Assembly (NCBI GenBank): GCA_947629375.1
Contig: CANRDN010000018.1
Coordinates: forward strand, 1-39,969
Length of the DNA stretch: 39,969 nucleotides
Direction: 5' to 3'
DNA from: an uncultured Bacilli bacterium
Lineage (GTDB): Bacteria > Bacillota_I > Bacilli_A > RF39 > UBA660
Under the pieces are notes generated by a model, which did no database searches, had not been told where the DNA came from, and saw nothing but the letters and a program-made list of their open reading frames with translations. Position 1 is the first letter of the stretch; each line of letters opens with the position of its first letter. Shown here in pieces: positions 34,192-39,969 of this stretch. A program made the position numbers and the translations under genes.

Positions 34192-36003
34192 TTTTATCTC
34201 TTCAAGTAAATCTTTAGTTCTATTAGTAATTCTTTCCTCATCCCACTTACCACCATTATTATAATAATCAATTATATCAATAGTAGTAATTTTAAAGTCC
34301 GTATATGATTTTATTCCAGGTATATCATCCATTCCATTTATTTTAATATCAAAACTTTTATTTTTTATTTTATTATTAAGTTTATCTTTTAAAATCGTCA
34401 TATTACCTAAATTATTAATTTTAGAATTTCTATAATTAACTTTATCATCATTTGTAATTAATTTTTTTCCTTTGTCATCTTTTTTTGGCAACGTGTTCCA
34501 ATATGTTTGCCATGATTCAGGCATTATATGTTCTAATTGATAACTATCTTTAAATTCCAATTCATGAACATCGTTCATAGGATTACGTCTCCTATAAAGT
34601 TCTATAAGAAATAATAGTGTTTTCGCTTCATCATTAGTCATTTTTTGAAGTCCAACCAATCCTGTGTCCAAATCTTCCATTTTTTCGATTTCTTCATTAA
34701 TTCGATTTGAATCTTTAATAAAATCAGTACATAACTTGTTATAATTTTTACTTCTTGAACTATTTTTGTTTAAATATGTTAATACTACTATTTTTTCAAT
34801 CTTATGCAATTCTTTATTCAATTTTGATTGGTTACTTGAATATTTTTTAATCAAGTATAAGATATATGGATTAAAAGTCTTGATATCCATTTTTTCACAA
34901 AAGAACAACAATCTCGATAATACGTTTTCATTTGAATAAAAATACTTATAATCTTCTTCTTTATCCATAAAAGTTTTTTTATATAATACTGCATATTCGC
35001 ACATTTCGTTTAAAAAGTTTTCTATCTCTTCTTCTGTTTCTAATTCATTTATGTGTTTTTTATAAACATTTGGCAAATCCGAAAGTGTTTGAGTTGGATT
35101 ATACCATTCTTTTATTGTTGCATAGCAATGAAGAAACATATCAATATTTGTTCTTTTCATTCTTCCTGTTACAACTTCTTTATTCCACAACGAATCTATA
35201 TCATCATCAATACAAAAAGTATTTCCCCACGTTGAGTCATATAATTTAATAACTTTTTTGGAAAAATCATCTTTTTTATTTCCATCTAAAATATTACTGA
35301 CACTATTAAATAAATAGTTTTTAATTGTATCTGCCATTGTTAATCTTACTCCTGCATTATTCAATGTATCAAATACTTTTTGCTCGTCAGTATTACAACC
35401 TATACTTATTACTACTAAAATTTTTATAGGGGTTGTTATCAATTTTATTAATAAATCTTTTTTCTTTTCGTAGTTTTCTGTTGAAAATCTATTATAAAAA
35501 TAAGCATAGCATTGGTTTATTAGGCTTTGATTTTCTTTTTCAATTTTATTATGAGAATTAAAATCTATTATCTTATCGAATTCATCTTTATCTAAATGAG
35601 AATGGAACAATCTAGGTACATAAACTGGTCTACCATCTTCACCAGGTTCAATATCTTTTCTAAAGACAACTTTTTTTAAATCATCTTCAAAATATTTTTG
35701 ATCATTTTCTTCCAATGTATCATATAATGCCATTACAAATATCGATAAAGTCGTTAATCTTTGCTGTCCATCTATTACTGAACATTCAGTAGGATCTGTC
35801 ACACTCATTTTTGCTTTGTTTTTTAAAATAATTGAACCTAAAAAGCCTGGTATTTCAGAATCGAAAAAATTATTATATAAATCGCACCAATTTGCTTCTT
35901 TCCAAACATATCTTCTTTGGAAGAAAGGAATCCTTACTATACCTACATCACCCAAAAAAGTTAAATCTTTTGGTTTTGCATCAAACATATCGTTCTCATT
36001 CAT
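34174..36003 (-). CDS. DUF262-DUF1524 protein, GmrSD-like type IV restriction enzyme
   Basis: The 609-aa protein joins an N-terminal DUF262 (ParB/Srx-like NTPase) domain and a C-terminal DUF1524 HNH-type nuclease. DUF262 is marked by IPFFQRRYVW (25-34) and IDGQQRLTT (77-85). DUF1524 is marked by LEHIMPESW (490-498, with the catalytic His492), NNLGNMTIL (about 533-541) and NKIKNKSF. Single-chain GmrSD-type enzymes cut phage DNA carrying modified or glucosylated bases. All key motifs are present, so it should be active. An extended -10 promoter (TATAAT at 36026-36031) lies 22 bp upstream, and a broken HEPN gene lies upstream on the same strand. Confidence 0.92.
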   Translation of the reverse strand: MNENDMFDAKPKDLTFLGDVGIVRIPFFQRRYVWKEANWCDLYNNFFDSEIPGFLGSIILKNKAKMSVTDPTECSVIDGQQRLTTLSIFVMALYDTLEENDQKYFEDDLKKVVFRKDIEPGEDGRPVYVPRLFHSHLDKDEFDKIIDFNSHNKIEKENQSLINQCYAYFYNRFSTENYEKKKDLLIKLITTPIKILVVISIGCNTDEQKVFDTLNNAGVRLTMADTIKNYLFNSVSNILDGNKKDDFSKKVIKLYDSTWGNTFCIDDDIDSLWNKEVVTGRMKRTNIDMFLHCYATIKEWYNPTQTLSDLPNVYKKHINELETEEEIENFLNEMCEYAVLYKKTFMDKEEDYKYFYSNENVLSRLLFFCEKMDIKTFNPYILYLIKKYSSNQSKLNKELHKIEKIVVLTYLNKNSSRSKNYNKLCTDFIKDSNRINEEIEKMEDLDTGLVGLQKMTNDEAKTLLFLIELYRRRNPMNDVHELEFKDSYQLEHIMPESWQTYWNTLPKKDDKGKKLITNDDKVNYRNSKINNLGNMTILKDKLNNKIKNKSFDIKINGMDDIPGIKSYTDFKITTIDIIDYYNNGGKWDEERITNRTKDLLEEIKEAFLY

Positions 36004-36025
36004 ATTTTTACCACTCCCATTTGCA

Positions 36026-36052
36026 ATTATATCATAATATTATTAATATCAA
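36026..36052 (-). promoter_or_regulatory. Promoter of the DUF262 gene
   Basis: TTGATA (36047-36052) and TGATATAAT (TATAAT at 36026-36031) lie 15 bp apart; the extended -10 may compensate for the short spacing. The region upstream to 36156 holds no gene. Confidence 0.5.
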
Positions 36053-36156
36053 AATATTTGTTTATTTTTCATAACAAAATACTAAATTATACTAAATTAT
36101 ATTTACTGGTTTTTACGTTAATTTCATCCATAATAAAGTTTTATTTATATACTTTT

Positions 36157-36663
36157 TTAACTTTCATAATATTTGCATAATTCAATCCACTTTAATAAGA
36201 TTTTTTCCTTTATTTTGAATCTAGCTTTTATTTTACCATTATGCTTATTTTCAAAATAATAGAATTTAATTTTTTTATTTTTTGTTTTTTCTTCTTTAAT
36301 GCAAAATGAACCATGCGCTAATGCACATCTAATTGTGTAATATAATTGCATAGTTTTATTCATATTACTATCATTCTTATAGACGATTATTTCTGTATCT
36401 TTATTTAATTCATTTTCATTCACTAGCAAATTAAAATTATCTTCAAAACTTTCTGTACTTTTAATTGATTTATAAAGTAAACTATTACAACTCTTTTTCA
36501 TCTTCCATAACAATCTTTTAAATTCATTATTTGAAATATTTAAATCAAAAAAGGGTTTTGCTCTCTGAGATACTTTTTCAATAAAGATTTCTCCATTTTT
36601 TTTGTTTTTGTGATATACTTTGCAATTAAATAAATAAAAATCTATTATTTTTAAAAAATTGTA
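36157..36663 (-). pseudogene. HEPN-domain gene fragment without a start codon
   Basis: An open frame of 168 codons runs from just after an in-frame TGA (36664-36666) to the stop at 36157. It has no ATG until residue about 54, yet protein-like sequence extends well before that (KVYHKNKKNGEIFIEKVSQR, then AKPFFDLNISNNEFKRLLWK). It ends with a HEPN-like region holding IRCALAHGSF, an Rx4H motif typical of HEPN ribonucleases. HEPN proteins are often coded next to DUF262 proteins in defence loci. The N-terminus seems lost by deletion or frameshift; a TTG at 36513 could give a 118-aa remnant. Expression is uncertain. Confidence 0.65.
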
Positions 36664-36735
36664 TCATTAAAAACCAAATAATTGCATATTATTAAAATTT
36701 AAAATTAATAGGTCTCATTTTTAATTGAATATTTG

Positions 36736-36763
36736 TTGATTTTTTTATCAATATTAGTATAAT
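36736..36763 (+). promoter_or_regulatory. Promoter of paralog B
   Basis: TTGATT (36736-36741) and TATAAT (36758-36763), 16 bp apart, stand 20 bp before the start codon. The layout equals that of paralog A (25280-25307). Confidence 0.7.
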
Positions 36764-36783
36764 AATACGCTAAGAGGTGAAAT

Positions 36784-37230
36784 ATGGAAAATATATTATA
36801 CTATGAACTTGCAACTGAATATGGACCACTATATGTCTATGAAAGATATAATGATGATCCAAAGACATCAAAAGAAATACCAGAAACAAGAGAATTTTTT
36901 ACACAGGAAGAGGCTAGAGTTTCATACAGCTCTCTAGTATTTTTAGAAAAAGCCGAATTTAAAGTTGTTGAAAGAAATATGGAAGGAATAATAACAAAAA
37001 ATTATATGCACAAATTATCTCCATATGAATTTTTAAACAGAGTTGGCTCTTCTCTTGATAGTGATGAAAAAATGGAGGAGAAAAGAAAAAGAATATATGA
37101 TATTTTTGAAATGAAATCTAACAATATGGCAAATGATCAAGTAATAGAAACAGAACAGAAAGGAAACAAAAAGCAAAAGAATATTGTTGCTTCAAAAATA
37201 TTATCAAAATACATACCTAGCAAAAATTAG
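36784..37230 (+). CDS. Uncharacterised 148-aa protein, paralog B
   Basis: This is the second member of the family seen at 25330-25782. Shared blocks are EYGPLYVYERY (12-22), TREFFTQEE, ERNMEGIITKNY, LSPYEFLNRVG, EEKRKRIYDIFEMKSNN and ASKILSKYIPS at the end; the part before the last block differs. It is soluble and charged, without membrane helices. No known family is recognised. It lies between a broken HEPN gene and the leader RNA of the phosphoesterase operon. The ribosome binding site AGAGGTGAA is like that of paralog A. Two retained copies with the same promoter layout suggest a real, regulated function. Confidence 0.85.
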   Translation: MENILYYELATEYGPLYVYERYNDDPKTSKEIPETREFFTQEEARVSYSSLVFLEKAEFKVVERNMEGIITKNYMHKLSPYEFLNRVGSSLDSDEKMEEKRKRIYDIFEMKSNNMANDQVIETEQKGNKKQKNIVASKILSKYIPSKN

Positions 37231-37251
37231 TTCTTCTTAATAAAAGTAAAA

Positions 37252-37336
37252 AATCAGAATTTCAACTTGAACCGTAACTTAATTATTAAATCTACAAATA
37301 AAGTACACATCAGTAAATTGAATCCTGATTTTTTTT
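37252..37336 (+). terminator. Terminator after paralog B, long loop
   Basis: AATCAG (37252-37257) pairs with CTGATT (37325-37330) with TCAA/TTGA further in (37262-37265 with 37318-37321), enclosing about 52 bases. Eight T follow. The long loop makes it an unusual terminator. The rest of 37337-37493 is AT-rich and holds no visible feature. Confidence 0.5.
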
Positions 37337-37493
37337 ATTTGATTCACTATTCATATTTAAATATTTTATTTTTTCTATTTTGTATTAAGTCGATTGTGAA
37401 GCCTTATGCATTTGTTTTTTAATTTTTACTTATATTAATAATTTAATTTTTTTTAAAAAATTAACAAATTAGTAAATAATATTATTAAAATAA

Positions 37494-37522
37494 TTGTAAA
37501 TTTCTTATTAATTTGATACAAT
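37494..37522 (+). promoter_or_regulatory. Promoter of the leader RNA/phosphoesterase operon
   Basis: TTGTAA (37494-37499), 17 bp, TACAAT (37517-37522). Transcription should start near 37529, about 175 nt before the first gene, leaving room for a structured leader. Confidence 0.65.
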
Positions 37523-37528
37523 ACATCT

Positions 37529-37649
37529 ATCAATTGACTTGCCGAGTATTGATGACAATTTAGACGCTAAAGTTTATTTATTTAGGCAAGAAATAAATAT
37601 GCATGATGCGGGATATCCCTTAAATAGGACGAAGGGATATCCTTTTTTT
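37529..37649 (+). ncRNA. Structured leader RNA ending in a strong terminator
   Basis: About 120 nt lie between the promoter and a perfect 11-bp terminator hairpin (GGATATCCCTT at 37611-37621 with AAGGGATATCC at 37632-37642, then seven T). Upstream of it CTTGCC (37538-37543) pairs with GGCAAG (37585-37590) and encloses two small hairpins: ATTG/CAAT and TTTAG/CTAAA (37559-37563 with 37567-37571). This is a three-way-junction-like layout. It does not match any riboswitch consensus I know (SAM, TPP, FMN, purine, c-di-GMP, PreQ1, guanidine, T-box were considered). It could be an attenuator for the operon 55 nt downstream or a free small RNA. Confidence 0.6.
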
Positions 37650-37703
37650 GTTTATTTATAATAATTGATAATAATAATAATAATAATAAAAGGAGGCAAA
37701 GTA

Positions 37704-38228
37704 ATGAAAAAACTAGCAACATATTATGTAGATGGTAAGATAAAATATAATAAAAAAAATGGGTTATATTATTATCAAGATAACGATAAATATTTATTTG
37801 CACAAGGTATTTACAAGACAAAAATAAAAGAAGAAGACTTACCAGATTATTATATAAAAGTATGGCTACATCCAAAATACATATATTTATCTTTAAAAGG
37901 AATTAAAGATGTATCCTATAGACCAAATTTTCATAATAACCATTATAGAAAATATGACGCTCTATACATATCGTATAATAATAAATTAATTATTAACCAA
38001 GATGGGTATTGTAATAATTACGATATAATGATTTGGGGTCCAGAAATAAATCATATTGTAAAAGAATTAGAAAAATGCAAGTATAAACCAGCTAAAATGA
38101 GGAAGATAAAAAATTTAATGGATAAAAAAAATAAATGGTATAAGTATTGGGATGACCGCAACTGGAATGGTAATTATTTTTTTACATCAGAAGAAGTATG
38201 GAATGAAATTCTTGGTGATGAAAAATGA
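37704..38228 (+). CDS. Unknown protein, first gene of the twin phosphoesterase operon
   Basis: The 174-aa protein is very rich in Tyr, Asn, Lys and Trp, with no membrane helix and no known motif. The first 110 residues look beta-rich (LATYYVDGKIKYN, YLFAQGIYKTKI, KYIYLSLKGIKDVSYR, KLIINQDGY), and the rest is helical and basic, ending in FTSEEVWNEIL. The start at 37704 follows AAAGGAGG at 7 nt; an in-frame ATG at 37665 lies in a (TAA)n tract without a ribosome binding site. Its stop overlaps the next start by 4 bp (ATGA), so it is coupled to the phosphoesterases. Confidence 0.85.
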   Translation: MKKLATYYVDGKIKYNKKNGLYYYQDNDKYLFAQGIYKTKIKEEDLPDYYIKVWLHPKYIYLSLKGIKDVSYRPNFHNNHYRKYDALYISYNNKLIINQDGYCNNYDIMIWGPEINHIVKELEKCKYKPAKMRKIKNLMDKKNKWYKYWDDRNWNGNYFFTSEEVWNEILGDEK

Positions 38229-38752
38229 AAATATATATGATAGCAGATACACATTTTAGTCATAAAAATATAATTGACTATTGTAATAGACCTTTTAATA
38301 ATGTAGATGAAATGAACCAAACCATTATTAATAATTGGAATAAGATCGTTAAAAAGAATGATGTTGTGTATCACTTGGGGGATTTTTTTCTAGGTTCAAA
38401 ATATGATTTGGAAGATATAGTTAATCAATTAAATGGAAAAATCTATTTAATAAGAGGGAATCATGATCGATTAACAGCTAAATCATATGAAGACTGTGGA
38501 ATAACTTTATTAAAAAGTGCTCCAATTATTATGGACAATTATAAGGTAATGTTATCTCATAGACCATTACCAAATACTATGATAAAAGATGGATATGTGA
38601 ATATACACGGTCACATCCATCAAAACAAATTAGAAGATAATTATGATGTAACTTTATTTGATATAAATAAACATATTAATGTTTCATGTGATATGTTGAA
38701 TTTTAAACCTATATTACTAGAAGATTTATTAAAGGATTGTGATAAAAAATGA
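38225..38752 (+). CDS. Metallophosphoesterase 1, calcineurin-like
   Basis: The 175-aa protein has the full set of metallophosphoesterase motifs: ADTHFSH (Asp8, His10), LGD (51-53), RGNHD (77-81), LSHRP (His112) and HGHIH (128-132), binding two metals. It is a small single-domain member like those often found in phages and mobile elements. No substrate can be named; cyclic nucleotides, nucleotide 2',3'-phosphates or RNA ends are options for this family. It overlaps both neighbours by 4 bp, so the three proteins should be made in similar amounts. Confidence 0.92.
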   Translation: MKIYMIADTHFSHKNIIDYCNRPFNNVDEMNQTIINNWNKIVKKNDVVYHLGDFFLGSKYDLEDIVNQLNGKIYLIRGNHDRLTAKSYEDCGITLLKSAPIIMDNYKVMLSHRPLPNTMIKDGYVNIHGHIHQNKLEDNYDVTLFDINKHINVSCDMLNFKPILLEDLLKDCDKK

Positions 38753-39420
38753 TTTATATAACAGGAGATATGCATAGAGATTTTTCTAGGTTAGATAATA
38801 TGAAGTTTAATAAAGAGGACATATTAATAATACTAGGAGATACAGGGATAAATTATTATCTTAATGAAGAAGACAACAAATTAAAAGAAGATTTAAAAAA
38901 ATATAATATTAAAATATTTTGTATTAGAGGGAATCACGAAGAAAGGCCAGAAAATATAAATACCTACAAAGAAGTAAATATGTTTGGGGGAAAAGTATTT
39001 GTAGAAAAAGAATATCCATATTTGTTATTTGCAAAAGATGGAGAAGAATATAGTATAGGTGGAAAACAAGTATTAATAATTGGTGGTGCATATTCTATAG
39101 ATAAAAACCACAGAATAATATATGGATATAAATGGTTTAAGGATGAACAGCTAAGTAAAGAAGAAATGGATAATATTTACAATAAAGTAAAAGGAAAGCA
39201 TTATGATATTGTATTAACACATACATGTCCACATAAATATGAGCCAACAGAAGTATTTTTAGATGTGGTAAATCAATCTAAAGTAGATAAATCTATGGAA
39301 TATTTTCTTGATAAAATAGAAAAAAACATAAAATATGATAAATGGTATTGTGGACATTATCATACTGAAAAAAAAGTTAATAAATTAGAATTTTTATTTG
39401 AAAGTTTAAAGAAAATATAA
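38749..39420 (+). CDS. Metallophosphoesterase 2, calcineurin-like
   Basis: The 223-aa protein is a second, distinct phosphoesterase: GDMH (Asp7, His9), LGD (29-31), RGNHEE (60-65), LTHTCPH (about 166-172) and CGHYH (about 202-206). The Asp that usually follows GNH is Glu. Sequence outside the motifs differs from the upstream enzyme, so this is not a recent tandem duplication. The start overlaps the upstream stop (ATGA). A weak hairpin (TTTACT with AGTAAA, 39422-39439) follows the stop. The two enzymes may act on successive phosphates or hetero-oligomerise. Confidence 0.92.
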   Translation: MIYITGDMHRDFSRLDNMKFNKEDILIILGDTGINYYLNEEDNKLKEDLKKYNIKIFCIRGNHEERPENINTYKEVNMFGGKVFVEKEYPYLLFAKDGEEYSIGGKQVLIIGGAYSIDKNHRIIYGYKWFKDEQLSKEEMDNIYNKVKGKHYDIVLTHTCPHKYEPTEVFLDVVNQSKVDKSMEYFLDKIEKNIKYDKWYCGHYHTEKKVNKLEFLFESLKKI

Positions 39421-39633
39421 CTTTACTGTAAAAAGTAAATATGTTACAATATATGCAATTTTCATGCCTTGAAGCAAATAATATGCATATGACATTCTAA
39501 GATTTGTCAATAATAAAATTTTATGATATTATTGGCATCACAAAAAGACACGAGATTTCTAAATTTTTAAAAATTTAGGAATAATGTGTTAATTTGTAAT
39601 ATAATAATAAATGTAGTCAAGTGGTGATGACTA
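39421..39633. other. Intergenic region between the phosphoesterase operon and IS110
   Basis: No gene is seen. It holds a perfect palindrome (CTAAATTTTT/AAAAATTTAG, 39559-39578) and a 7-bp hairpin GTAGTCA/TGACTAC (39613-39619 with 39628-39634) that touches the transposase stop codon. The IS110 end and possibly its non-coding RNA may lie here, but no boundary repeat could be identified. Confidence 0.5.
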
Positions 39634-39969
39634 CTACTTATCTAGTTGCTTACACAAGGCTAAAATTTTGCGAAGTAATTTAGTTGTGCAAGCAATAGTT
39701 GCAGCGTAATGATGTTTACCTTCATTACGTTTTTTTCTGTAATAAGATTCAATATCATTTTCAATATGACATTTAGAAGTTAATCTAACAATATTTAAAC
39801 AACTTATAAATAATAATTTTCTCATATATTTGTTACCAGATTTAGAAATAGGACCATGGACATTAATGGATTTACCAGATTGTTTAATAGATGGATCAAG
39901 TCCACAATAAGCAGTTAATTCTTTAATATTATGAAATCTATTAATATCACCAAGTTCAGCAATAATGAT
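39634..39969 (-). mobile_element. IS110-family transposase, C-terminal part
   Basis: The reading frame enters from the right edge and ends at 39634, about 111 codons. It matches the C-terminal Transposase_20 (IS116/IS110/IS902) domain: ELGDINRF, then ELTAYCGLDPSIKQSGK, GPISKSGNKYMRKLLF and the final helix KRNEGKHHYAATIACTTKLL. That domain has the essential Ser in the SKSGNKYMR region used by this DEDD/serine recombinase type. IS110 elements use a bridge RNA made from the element's non-coding end to pick targets. The N-terminal DEDD domain is outside the window, so intactness cannot be judged. Confidence 0.9.

Noticed and set aside
36079-36100. Tandem ATACTAAATT repeat
   Set aside because: Only two units in AT-rich intergenic DNA; no sign of an iteron or CRISPR structure.
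37529-37600. Resemblance to a c-di-GMP-I riboswitch (GACGCTAAAG near GGCAAG)
   Set aside because: The conserved blocks are in the wrong order, the first GGCAAA and the tetraloop-receptor helices are missing, and GACGC carries an extra base compared with the class consensus.
37661-37691. (TAA)n tract and an in-frame ATG at 37665
   Set aside because: It is a simple low-complexity stretch next to the ribosome binding site. The ATG at 37704 has a proper AAAGGAGG site, so the upstream start was dropped. The tract is too short to call a regulatory repeat.
1-39969. tRNA, rRNA genes and CRISPR arrays
   Set aside because: No cloverleaf-like segment with a GTTC-type arm, no rRNA-like stretch and no regularly spaced repeats were seen in the intergenic regions. 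A tRNAscan or CRISPR search was not possible here.

Overview
The window is very AT-rich with compact genes, mostly on the minus strand, and regulatory sites of Bacillota type (AGGAGG-like ribosome binding sites, TTGACA/TATAAT promoters, short hairpin-T terminators). An alpha/beta small acid-soluble spore protein behind a sigma-G-like promoter points to an endospore former. Formate-THF ligase, rubrerythrin, a PflX-like radical SAM protein, DXS and a 2,4-diaminopentanoate dehydrogenase-like enzyme suggest an anaerobe. LtaS-like sulfatases, GatCAB and SAM-I riboswitch control of metK fit a low-GC gut Bacillota lineage (Erysipelotrichales/Mollicutes-related or clostridial); genus cannot be read from this window.

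Region by region. 1-8.3 kb: the first codons of a gene cut by the window edge, the spore protein, then a minus-strand run (thiI, two membrane-anchored unknowns, LtaS-like sulfatase, YihY, and a receptor with solute-binding-like domains and a degenerate GGDEF). 8.3-11.5 kb: gatC-gatA-gatB. 11.6-12.7 kb: the diaminopentanoate dehydrogenase-like gene. 12.73-15.91 kb: a defence-like cassette (AAA ATPase RloA/AbiLi-like, shortened RloB/AbiLii-like TOPRIM protein, YhcG/DUF1016 nuclease) bounded by two identical 31-bp direct repeats that are also terminators. 16-24.8 kb: DUF421 protein, fhs, PflX-like radical SAM protein, dxs, second LtaS-like enzyme, PrsW and rubrerythrin. 24.9-32.7 kb: lineage-specific unknowns and a three-gene operon (polytopic membrane protein, UbiA-type phosphoribosyltransferase, HAD phosphatase) that could make and use polyprenyl-phosphate-ribose.

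32.8-40 kb: metK with a full SAM-I riboswitch, then a second accessory zone: a DUF262-DUF1524 (GmrSD-like) restriction protein, a start-less HEPN fragment, a second copy of an undescribed ~150-aa protein, a structured leader RNA ending in a strong terminator, and an overlapping three-gene operon of an unknown protein plus two different metallophosphoesterases. The 3' part of an IS110-family transposase closes the window.

Housekeeping genes are intact. The accessory zones show decay (shortened RloB, broken HEPN gene) and mobility (direct repeats, IS110). The best candidates for undescribed biology are the leader RNA plus twin-phosphoesterase operon, the repeat-bounded RloAB-YhcG cassette, the paralogous 150-aa proteins and the predicted polyprenyl-phosphate-ribose operon.
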